A stretch of DNA of 12,123 bases from Rikenella microfusus (lineage in GTDB: Bacteria; Bacteroidota; Bacteroidia; Bacteroidales; SZUA-534): assembly GCA_020719105.1 (NCBI GenBank), contig DYQV01000056.1, positions 1-12,123 of the forward strand. The letters are read 5' to 3'. The translations under genes and the position numbers were made by a program. This document shows, piece after piece, positions 7,091 through 12,123 of the stretch (position 1 is the stretch's first letter; every line of letters starts with the position of its first letter). Under the pieces are notes generated by a model, which worked only from the letters and a program-made list of their open reading frames with translations, had not been told where the DNA came from and did not search any database.

Positions 7091-7179
7091 TTATTAACAA
7101 CAACCCATTTGCGAAAAACTAAAAGCTAAAGGCACTTGAATAAAGGTTATCAACAGAATTGGCATGGAAGTTTTCAACA
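7091..7179 (+). other. Three DnaA-box-like 9-mers in a gene-free spacer
   Basis: TTATTAACA (7091-7099), TTATCAACA (7147-7155) and TTTTCAACA (7171-7179) share the orientation and resemble the DnaA box TTATNCACA with one to three differences. The surrounding 400 bp holds no gene. No dnaA or dnaN is present, so an origin is unlikely. They may be DnaA titration or regulatory sites, or chance in AT-rich DNA. Confidence 0.2.
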
Positions 7180-7263
7180 AGGCATTCAAAACCCAAGAAA
7201 CAAATTGTTTGTAATATCGTTTATGACAAAACTGGTTATTGAATACCATTGGAAAAGTATTTG

Positions 7264-7271
7264 TAGTTTTG
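7264..7271 (+). promoter_or_regulatory. Candidate promoter of the lytic transglycosylase gene
   Basis: TAGTTTTG matches TAnnTTTG, with ATTG 22 bp upstream (7238-7241) as a possible weak -33 element. The predicted transcript would start near 7278 and carry a leader of about 80 nt that includes the palindromes at 7328-7349. Confidence 0.4.
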
Positions 7272-7327
7272 TGCCGAGAATTGTATTAACCCACAATCAA
7301 TCTGATAATTATAAATGCTGAATGGGA

Positions 7328-7349
7328 TAATACTTAGTATTAACGTTAA
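7328..7349 (+). promoter_or_regulatory. Double palindrome just upstream of the transglycosylase start
   Basis: A 15-bp perfect odd palindrome (TAATACT-T-AGTATTA, 7328-7342) overlaps a 10-bp perfect palindrome (TTAACGTTAA, 7340-7349) and ends 9 bp before the ATG. The pair could be a protein-binding site or an RNA hairpin affecting ribosome access. Only the symmetry is visible; the regulator is unknown. Confidence 0.35.
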
Positions 7350-7358
7350 ATACATTGA

Positions 7359-8780
7359 ATGAAAAGAAGAATAATTTTAACAAGATATATATTAGTCATT
7401 GGGCTTATACTCATAGGCCAGAACTCTTGTAGAAACAAACAGAATCTACAAAAAACGGGTTACGATCTTCCCGAGATACAATCAAAAGGTAAATTAGTTG
7501 CCGTTACCGACTACAATTCATCGAGCTATTTTATTTATAAAGGTACCCCTATGGGTTACCAGTATGAACTGTTGCATCAGTTAGCCGGCCATTTAAACCT
7601 GGATCTAGAAATAGTAGTTGAGAATGATTTGGAAAAGGCGTTTAAACTGCTTCAGAACAATGAATGTGACCTGTTGGCCATTAATTTGAATGTTACCAAA
7701 GAAAGGCAAAAAGAGATTGCTTTTACAGAACCTATTGGGCAAACCCGGCAGGTGCTGGTGCAACGCAAACCGGAAAATTGGCAGGTAATGGCCGAATATA
7801 CTATTGACAACCTGGTGTTAAGGAACCAGCTTGATTTGGCAGGAAAGACCATTCATGTGATGAAAAATTCCGCTTTTTTGCAGCGGTTGAACAACTTATC
7901 GGATGAAATTGGCGATACCATAAACATTGTGGAAGATGATGTTTTTGAAGTAGAAAGGATAATTTATAAAGTAGCCAAGGGTGAGATAGAATATACCGTT
8001 GCCGATGAAAACGTGGCTTTATTGAACCAAACTTATTATCCAAACATTGATATAAAGACCGCCATATCGTTTCCTCAGAATCAGGCTTGGGCTGTAAATA
8101 AGAACTCTCCCATTTTATTGGATAAAGTAAATAGCTGGATTTTAGATATGAAAGATTCCGATTTGCACGCTGTAATTTATAACAAATATTATAAGGACAG
8201 TAAAGCCCGAAGCCGCACCCTCAGCCCATACTTGTCGGTAAATGGAGGTAAAATTTCGGAATACGACTCTTATATTCATAAGTACAGTGCACAAATTAAT
8301 TGGGACTGGCGTTTATTAGCCTCAGTAATTTATCAGGAATCAAGGTTTAACCCTAAACTGAAATCGTGGGCTGGTGCTTATGGTTTAATGCAACTAATGC
8401 CGCAAACAGCTAACCGTTTTGGAGCTTCAGAAGCTTCCTCTCCCGAATTGAACATTCGGGCTGGGGTTAAATTCATTGATTGGATTGATAAGCAATTGAT
8501 TGACTCGATTCCCGATTCTGATCAACGGGTTAAATTTGTTTTAGCCGCTTATAATGTCGGATTAGGACATGTGCAGGATGCGCGCCGCTTAGCATTGGCT
8601 TACGGAAAAAATCCAAATATCTGGGAAGGACAGGTAGATACGTTCCTTGTAAATAAATCGGATCCCAACTACTTTAACCATGAGCTGGTAAAATATGGCT
8701 ATTGCCGTGGTGAAGATGCGTGTGAATACGTAGAGGATGTTTTGAATCGTTATCAGATTTATCAGATGCTGGTTCAATAA
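7359..8780 (+). CDS. MltF-like membrane-bound lytic murein transglycosylase lipoprotein
   Basis: The protein is predicted to cleave glycan strands of peptidoglycan between N-acetylmuramic acid and N-acetylglucosamine, forming 1,6-anhydro ends, at the periplasmic face of a membrane. Residues 1-23 form a basic then hydrophobic signal peptide ending before Cys24, a plausible lipidation site in the loose lipobox style of this phylum. Residues of about 38-280 resemble a family-3 solute-binding domain (KGKLVAVTDYNSSSYFIYKG, then MGYQYELLHQLAGHL). Residues of about 305-445 form an SLT domain with the catalytic ES (Glu327-Ser328), GAYGLMQLMPQTA (339-351) and AAYNVGLGHVQDA (from 396). This two-domain order is that of MltF, in which the N-terminal domain regulates the catalytic one. 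The 473 residues fit the family. The residues after Cys24 (RNKQ) are not acidic, so no obvious surface-export signal is present. It is transcribed alone. Confidence 0.9.
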   Translation: MKRRIILTRYILVIGLILIGQNSCRNKQNLQKTGYDLPEIQSKGKLVAVTDYNSSSYFIYKGTPMGYQYELLHQLAGHLNLDLEIVVENDLEKAFKLLQNNECDLLAINLNVTKERQKEIAFTEPIGQTRQVLVQRKPENWQVMAEYTIDNLVLRNQLDLAGKTIHVMKNSAFLQRLNNLSDEIGDTINIVEDDVFEVERIIYKVAKGEIEYTVADENVALLNQTYYPNIDIKTAISFPQNQAWAVNKNSPILLDKVNSWILDMKDSDLHAVIYNKYYKDSKARSRTLSPYLSVNGGKISEYDSYIHKYSAQINWDWRLLASVIYQESRFNPKLKSWAGAYGLMQLMPQTANRFGASEASSPELNIRAGVKFIDWIDKQLIDSIPDSDQRVKFVLAAYNVGLGHVQDARRLALAYGKNPNIWEGQVDTFLVNKSDPNYFNHELVKYGYCRGEDACEYVEDVLNRYQIYQMLVQ

Positions 8781-8854
8781 TATTAACCGAAAAAAATGAA
8801 CTCAGAGGTAAAGTCCTGTCGATTTTTCTAGTCAAAAGGATAGATGAATTTTAC

Positions 8855-9085
8855 CTATTTACCTATTTCATACAAATATTCCGGGGCAAAATCAGCACCG
8901 TTGTTCCATTCAATAGTATTGAATTTGATGGAAAATGTCTGGAAATATTTTTTGTCTTTTAATGGTTCAAAAACAACTCCATCCAATTTGTTCTGAAGAT
9001 CGACCTCTTTGGTTACCCCATCATTGAATTCTAAGAGCAACCGATAATCTCCCAAATATTTTGCTTTTATCACTTCTAAGAACAT
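8855..9085 (-). CDS. DUF2442 domain protein
   Basis: This 76-residue protein matches the DUF2442 pattern. An N-terminal LEVIKAKYLGDYRLLLEFNDG and VDL segment, a middle EPLKD and YFQTFSIKFNTIEW, and the closing GADFAPEYLYE are typical. The function is not established. It begins 6 bp after the end of the DUF4160 remnant on the same strand, the usual partnership in Bacteroidota, where the two small proteins are sometimes suspected of forming a toxin-antitoxin-like or regulatory pair. The frame is intact and the start ATG at 9085 fits the family. With its partner gene broken, translation may now depend on readthrough or reinitiation. Confidence 0.85.
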   Translation of the reverse strand: MFLEVIKAKYLGDYRLLLEFNDGVTKEVDLQNKLDGVVFEPLKDKKYFQTFSIKFNTIEWNNGADFAPEYLYEIGK

Positions 9086-9091
9086 TTTAAC

Positions 9092-9339
9092 TTAATTTAA
9101 TGGTTCGATTTTCCGCAAAGGCTCCCCTTTTTGGGCTAAATCCCAATCTTCCAGCAATTCAGTTTTATGCATTTCCAACCAATCAAAGATCATTTTAAGT
9201 GCTCTTTGAGGCATACAATCCCGTCTTTTATAGTAACAATTGCTTTGTAATCACCATACCAGACGTGAAAGTGAGGTGGCGCATGGTCTTTAACGTTCAT
9301 CAAGATTATCAATCCATAAAAAGAACTAATTTCCGGCAT
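9092..9339 (-). pseudogene. DUF4160 gene broken by a frameshift
   Basis: Two frames together make a DUF4160 protein of the usual size (about 85 residues). The first part (9339 down to 9190, 49 codons) begins MPEISSFYGLIILMNVKDHAPPHFHVWYGDYKAIVTIKDGIV and then runs out of family sequence into CLKEHLK and a TGA. The second part (9214 down to 9092) starts with its own ATG and reads MPQRALKMIFDWLEMH, then LLEDWDLAQKGEPLRKIEPLN, the normal C-terminal half. The join is at about 9212-9220. From the family pattern a short stretch between DGIV and MP is missing, consistent with a loss of about 10 nt (or a net loss of 1). The second half could be translated separately, because its ATG overlaps the first frame. 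A sequencing error is possible but would also have to explain the missing residues. Confidence 0.8.
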
Positions 9340-9511
9340 TTTTTATTTCAATGATAGTGAAAAGCAACGAAATAAAGGAAAGTCAATTTTGCAAAGTATA
9401 ATCGTATATAGGAAAAGAATCTGGTGAAAAGGATGGGTTATTCTGATTTTAGAATTCTGTCTTTATTTCTTGCAAATGGAATTCTGGTAAGATGAAATGA
9501 TTGCTTTGTAA

Positions 9512-10147
9512 TTACAATAAACCTTTTGCTATGCTTTCAAATTCGCTTAATATCATGGCGGTGGCACCCCAAACTTTATGATTGGCTAAATGGTAAAATG
9601 GCACTTCTACCTCTTGTCCGCGCAAATTCCAAAGCTCCCGTTTTTTTATTTCAGGATTGAAAAGATCGGTTATGGGTATGGTAAATAATTCATCCACTTC
9701 GTGAGAATCTAAAATAAAAGAAGGTTCCTGTTGCGCAAAGGCAACTACCGGAAGCACGTGAATGTGGGTCACCGCTATGTAAAGTTCCGATAAATGTCCT
9801 AATATCTGAATATTGGAACTACAAATACCAATTTCCTCGCAAGCTTCACGTACAGCGGTTTGTTCCAGCGATGCATCCAGTTCTTCCTGTTTTCCGCCGG
9901 GCAGAGCCATTTGGCCGCTATGCATTCCGTTGTAAACCGGTCGCCGAATGATGGGAAAATGCAATTGATTTCCTTTTGGGTACAACAACAGCAGCACGGC
10001 GCTTTTAAGAGGAGGATTGGAATGGTCGGGAACCATTATCCGGCCTTGTGGCATCATTAATTGATGAGCCAAAGGAGTGGAGTGTTCCGTGGGAAATTTC
10101 TTCAGTAAAGAGTTTATAAAAGTTTCTATATGGTAATTTGTTGGCAT
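9512..10147 (-). CDS. Nudix hydrolase, coenzyme A pyrophosphatase type (NudL-like)
   Basis: The enzyme is predicted to hydrolyse CoA or related nucleoside-diphosphate derivatives to 4'-phosphopantetheine and 3',5'-ADP in the cytoplasm. The CoA-type signature FPIIRRPVYNGMHSGQMALPGGK runs into the Nudix box GKQEELDASLEQTAVREACEEIGI, with the metal-binding REACEE core. Asp replaces the first Glu of the general Nudix consensus, as in E. coli NudL. From the ATG at 10147 the protein is 211 residues. The frame can be extended seven codons to a TTG at 10168, but that falls inside the hairpin after hicA, so the ATG is preferred. A 171-bp empty spacer separates it from the DUF4160 remnant. Substrate assignment is by family only. 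Confidence 0.88.
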   Translation of the reverse strand: MPTNYHIETFINSLLKKFPTEHSTPLAHQLMMPQGRIMVPDHSNPPLKSAVLLLLYPKGNQLHFPIIRRPVYNGMHSGQMALPGGKQEELDASLEQTAVREACEEIGICSSNIQILGHLSELYIAVTHIHVLPVVAFAQQEPSFILDSHEVDELFTIPITDLFNPEIKKRELWNLRGQEVEVPFYHLANHKVWGATAMILSEFESIAKGLL

Positions 10148-10154
10148 ATTGGGT

Positions 10155-10190
10155 AAAAAAAAATCCAAATCTTGGGTGGTGTGGATTTTT
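10155..10190 (-). terminator. Likely terminator after hicA
   Basis: Read on the minus strand, AAAAATCCA (complement of 10182-10190) pairs perfectly with TGGATTTTT (complement of 10159-10167) around a 14-nt loop, and the T-run continues to 10155. It begins 6 bp after the hicA stop. The AT-rich 9-bp stem makes it a weak to moderate terminator. Some readthrough may feed the Nudix gene, which has no obvious promoter of its own. Confidence 0.55.
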
Positions 10191-10195
10191 AAATT

Positions 10196-10390
10196 CTAGA
10201 ATTTATTAGGAAATTCAATCGCTAACTGTTTGCAGATATTCTTGCACAACCTATTATCAATTTCGTTATGTCTTGGCACAGCACTATGATTTCCGCTTAT
10301 ATGATTTATCCAGATTGAATGATTTCCACCATCGCGAGCCAAAATGCATCCGTTGATTTTCAAATGCTTTTCTAAATCTTTTTTCTTCAT
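10196..10390 (-). CDS. hicA: HicA family mRNA-interferase toxin
   Basis: HicA toxins bind and cut RNA, blocking translation until neutralised by HicB. The 64 residues form a double-stranded-RNA-binding-like fold with the catalytic histidine at His24 in GGNHSIW. Typical flanks are KKDLEKHLKINGC at the start and AVPRHNEIDNRLCKNICKQL near the end. The start codon overlaps the hicB stop by four bases (ATGA), so the two are translationally coupled. Here the antitoxin gene comes first, the reverse of the E. coli order. No truncation is visible. Confidence 0.9.
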   Translation of the reverse strand: MKKKDLEKHLKINGCILARDGGNHSIWINHISGNHSAVPRHNEIDNRLCKNICKQLAIEFPNKF

Positions 10391-10614
10391 CGGGCAAAAA
10401 GCAGCCTACGTTTTATTGTTTTTCTTTTCGAATAGTCTTTATCAAGCTGTTCTTTTTGAAAGTCTAAAATAAGTTTTAACGCATCTTTCAAATTTTCCTT
10501 TAATTCATCTATGGTTTTGCCTTGCGAAAGGGCGGCAGGGTATTCTTGTATTTGGCCTACATAATAACCATTCTCCCCTTTTTCAACTATTATAGTTAAA
10601 TCCATTTTTTTCAT
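10387..10614 (-). CDS. hicB: HicB family antitoxin, short form
   Basis: The 75-residue partner of HicA contains the partial RNase-H-like HicB domain: LTIIVEKGENGYYVGQIQEYP (6-26), then ALSQGKTIDELKENLKDALKLIL. It ends in a basic tail (YSKRKTIKRRLLFAR). Longer HicB proteins carry a C-terminal helix-turn-helix or ribbon-helix-helix for autorepression, and none is visible here, so self-regulation by HicB alone is uncertain. Met1 (10614) and Met4 (10605) are both possible starts. Met4 leaves a more normal leader after the promoter candidate. It overlaps hicA by 4 bp. Confidence 0.88.
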   Translation of the reverse strand: MKKMDLTIIVEKGENGYYVGQIQEYPAALSQGKTIDELKENLKDALKLILDFQKEQLDKDYSKRKTIKRRLLFAR

Positions 10615-10633
10615 GATTTCATTTTTTGTATGG

Positions 10634-10665
10634 CAAAATTACTCAATTTAATATGTCGTTTCAAT
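10634..10665 (-). promoter_or_regulatory. Candidate hicBA promoter
   Basis: On the minus strand ATTG (complement of 10662-10665) is followed after 20 bp by TAATTTTG (complement of 10634-10641), a full TAnnTTTG match with a near -33 element at the expected distance. The predicted transcript start is near 10627, shortly before hicB. It lies in the 75-bp gap after tyrS, so the toxin-antitoxin pair has its own promoter. Confidence 0.55.
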
Positions 10666-10689
10666 CTCGACTTCAAATTATTTCCGACT

Positions 10690-11982
10690 CTATTTTGCCG
10701 TTATCAAAAAGTAATTCTTTTTACCTTTTTGAATGAGTAAGTATTTACCGTTAATCAACATTTCGGAAGTAACTTTTAAGTCGGCACTTTCAATTTTATC
10801 TTTATTGATGCTGACCCCGCCACCGCTCAATAATCGGCGCAATTCACCTTTTGAGGGAAAAACGGGTGCTAAATCGGTCAACAAGTCAATAATAGAAACT
10901 CCGGTTGCCAGTCCGCTTTTCAGGATGTCGAAAGTGGGCACTCCTTCAAAAACCGCTAAAAAAGTCCGCTCGTCAATTTTTGTGAGGGCCTCGCTGGTTG
11001 CTTTTCCAAAAAGGATTTCTGAAGCATCTACTGCAGCATCGTAATCGGCTTGGGAATGAACCATCACCGTAACTTCATGGGCCAATGTCCGCTGCAATTC
11101 ACGCAAATGAGGTGCTTCGCGGTGTTTGGTAATCATGCTTTCAATAGTTGCTTTATCTAAAAAGGTGAAAATTTTTATGAATTTTTCTGCGTCCTCATCG
11201 CTGGTGTTGAGCCAGAACTGGTAAAAGCTATATGGCGATGTTTTATCGGGGTCGAGCCAAACATTGCCCGATTCGGTTTTTCCGAATTTTCCACCGTCAG
11301 ATTTGGTAATGAGTGGAATGGTTAAGGCAAACGCCTCGCCGCCTGTTTTACGACGGATAAGTTCGGTTCCGGTGGTAATGTTTCCCCACTGATCGCTACC
11401 TCCCATTTGTAGTTTGCAGCCCATATTTGCATATAGCCAATAAAAATCGTAGCCTTGAACCAACTGGTAAGTAAATTCAGTAAACGACATGCCGCTATTG
11501 GAATCGGAGCTCAACCTTTTTTTAACCGAATCTTTGGCCATCATGTAATTTACGGTAATGTGTTTGCCTATATCGCGGATAAACGAAAGAAAAGTTTGTT
11601 CCTTCATCCAGTCATAGTTATTCACCATCAAGGCTTTATTAGGGGCATCCGATTCAAAATCGATGAATTTGCTCAATTGTTTTTTTATACCATCCAGGTT
11701 TTTTTGCAGCGTTTCTTCATTCAGTAGGTTCCGCTCCTGCGATTTGCCCGATGGGTCGCCAATCATACCGGTAGCTCCACCCACCAATGCAATGGGTTTA
11801 TGGCCGGACAACTGGAACCTTTTCAATAATATAATGGGAGCAAGGCTGCCAATATGCAACGAATCTGCCGTTGGATCGAAACCCACATAAGCCAAAGTCA
11901 TCTCTTTTTTCAGTTGTTCATCGGTTCCGGGCATCACATCATGCAACATTCCCCGCCATTTCAATTCTTCAATAAAATTCAT
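10690..11982 (-). CDS. tyrS: Tyrosyl-tRNA synthetase
   Basis: This class I aminoacyl-tRNA synthetase attaches tyrosine to tRNA-Tyr in the cytoplasm as a homodimer. The 430 residues match the bacterial TyrRS length. The signatures are YVGFDPTADSLHIGSL with HIGS at 43-46, GGATGMIGDPSGKSQER, the tyrosine-binding QGYDFYWLYANMGCKLQMGGSDQWGN, and the KMSKS-type loop KFGKT at 232-236. The C-terminal S4 RNA-binding domain covers about 360-425 (GELRRLLSGGGVSINKDKI). The KFGKT variant is normal for this TyrRS branch. The gene is single-copy in this window and is preceded by a promoter candidate. The HicBA pair lies just downstream on the same strand. Confidence 0.97.
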   Translation of the reverse strand: MNFIEELKWRGMLHDVMPGTDEQLKKEMTLAYVGFDPTADSLHIGSLAPIILLKRFQLSGHKPIALVGGATGMIGDPSGKSQERNLLNEETLQKNLDGIKKQLSKFIDFESDAPNKALMVNNYDWMKEQTFLSFIRDIGKHITVNYMMAKDSVKKRLSSDSNSGMSFTEFTYQLVQGYDFYWLYANMGCKLQMGGSDQWGNITTGTELIRRKTGGEAFALTIPLITKSDGGKFGKTESGNVWLDPDKTSPYSFYQFWLNTSDEDAEKFIKIFTFLDKATIESMITKHREAPHLRELQRTLAHEVTVMVHSQADYDAAVDASEILFGKATSEALTKIDERTFLAVFEGVPTFDILKSGLATGVSIIDLLTDLAPVFPSKGELRRLLSGGGVSINKDKIESADLKVTSEMLINGKYLLIQKGKKNYFLITAK

Positions 11983-12013
11983 GGTATAGTTAGATTATAC
12001 ATTTTCAGGTTGG

Positions 12014-12021
12014 CAAATATA
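12014..12021 (-). promoter_or_regulatory. Candidate -7 element for tyrS
   Basis: On the minus strand it reads TATATTTG, a TAnnTTTG match, 31 bp before the tyrS ATG. No -33 TTTG is visible, because that position falls in the repeat at 12031-12057. The repeat may therefore have replaced or altered the upstream promoter half. Confidence 0.45.
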
Positions 12022-12030
12022 ATAGATAAA

Positions 12031-12057
12031 TAGAATTTGAGATATGAGAAGTGAGAT
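12031..12057. repeat. Solo copy of the sdh-cassette flanking repeat
   Basis: The stretch gaatttgagatatgagaagt, continuing with gagat, is built from the same gatttgagacatgaga unit as the arms at 2950-2985 and 3370-3404, over 8.6 kb away. No four-helix-bundle gene follows before the window ends about 65 bp later, so it may be an isolated arm or the start of another cassette beyond the edge. Confidence 0.55.
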
Positions 12058-12083
12058 AAAAACTAAACGTCTTAACCCGCTTT

Positions 12084-12115
12084 ATTCATACCTGAGCACA
12101 GCGAAAGGTGTGAAT
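12084..12115. repeat. REP-like hairpin at the window edge
   Basis: ATTCATACCT (12084-12093) pairs with AGGTGTGAAT (12106-12115), 9 of 10 canonical, across the 12-base spacer gagcacagcgaa. The cctgagc...cgaaagg core resembles the widespread CCTGAGC...CGAAGG class of bacterial palindromic repeats. No coding sequence is seen around it. Confidence 0.5.
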
Positions 12116-12123
12116 GTGCGATG

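Noticed and set aside
7091..7179. Chromosomal replication origin
   Set aside because: There is no dnaA, dnaN or other origin-linked gene nearby, and the boxes are few and imperfect.
7136..7321. 61-codon reading frame upstream of the transglycosylase
   Set aside because: It starts with TTG, has no recognisable motif and overlaps the promoter candidate for the next gene; the composition looks non-coding.
10148..10168. TTG start seven codons upstream for the Nudix gene
   Set aside because: It lies in the hairpin and T-run that follow hicA, and an ATG with a normal family N-terminus lies at 10147.
1..12123. CRISPR array, tRNA or rRNA genes, prophage or known defence system
   Set aside because: No regularly spaced direct repeats, cloverleaf-like segment, rRNA-like stretch, integrase or defence-gene signature was found on either strand by reading.

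Overview
The window reads as chromosomal DNA of a member of the Bacteroidota. Three things point there: the non-canonical succinate dehydrogenase order sdhC-sdhA-sdhB, with a single five-helix, multi-histidine cytochrome b subunit; several good matches to the phylum's TAnnTTTG promoter element upstream of genes; and small accessory genes and repeats typical of that phylum (four-helix-bundle/23S-IVS protein, DUF4160-DUF2442, 'gagatttgagacatgaga' and 'aaccgcaaag' repeats). A marine or anaerobic Bacteroidales/Marinilabiliales-like host is a guess from protein flavour only.

Layout. 1-256: upstream spacer with a possible tail of an earlier gene and a promoter. 257-4199 (+): the succinate dehydrogenase/fumarate reductase operon sdhC, sdhA, sdhB, interrupted between sdhA and sdhB by a cassette of about 455 bp that carries a four-helix-bundle gene between imperfect inverted repeats. 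4200-4395: convergent spacer almost filled by a second, gene-less inverted-repeat element. 4396-5424 (-) tdh and 5622-6812 (+) kbl diverge from a shared promoter region. Together they turn L-threonine into glycine and acetyl-CoA. 6813-7358: a clear terminator, a 20-bp-armed inverted repeat, a second hairpin, three DnaA-box-like 9-mers, a promoter and a double palindrome. 7359-8780 (+): an MltF-like lytic transglycosylase lipoprotein. 8855-9339 (-): a DUF4160 gene broken by a frameshift, followed by an intact DUF2442 gene. 9512-10147 (-): CoA-type Nudix hydrolase. 10196-10614 (-): a HicB-HicA toxin-antitoxin pair with its own promoter and a likely terminator. 10690-11982 (-): tyrosyl-tRNA synthetase. 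11983-12123: the tyrS promoter, a third copy of the repeat that flanks the sdh cassette, and a REP-like hairpin at the window edge.

How it fits together. Most genes are housekeeping: respiratory complex II, threonine catabolism, cell-wall turnover, nucleotide clean-up and tRNA charging. The accessory layer sits between them: an inverted-repeat cassette inside an essential operon, an empty element of a similar kind, a toxin-antitoxin pair, a decayed DUF4160/DUF2442 pair and several palindromic repeats. The most interesting observation is the cassette in the sdh operon together with its solo repeat 9 kb away. Nothing here is demonstrably a new defence or metabolic system.
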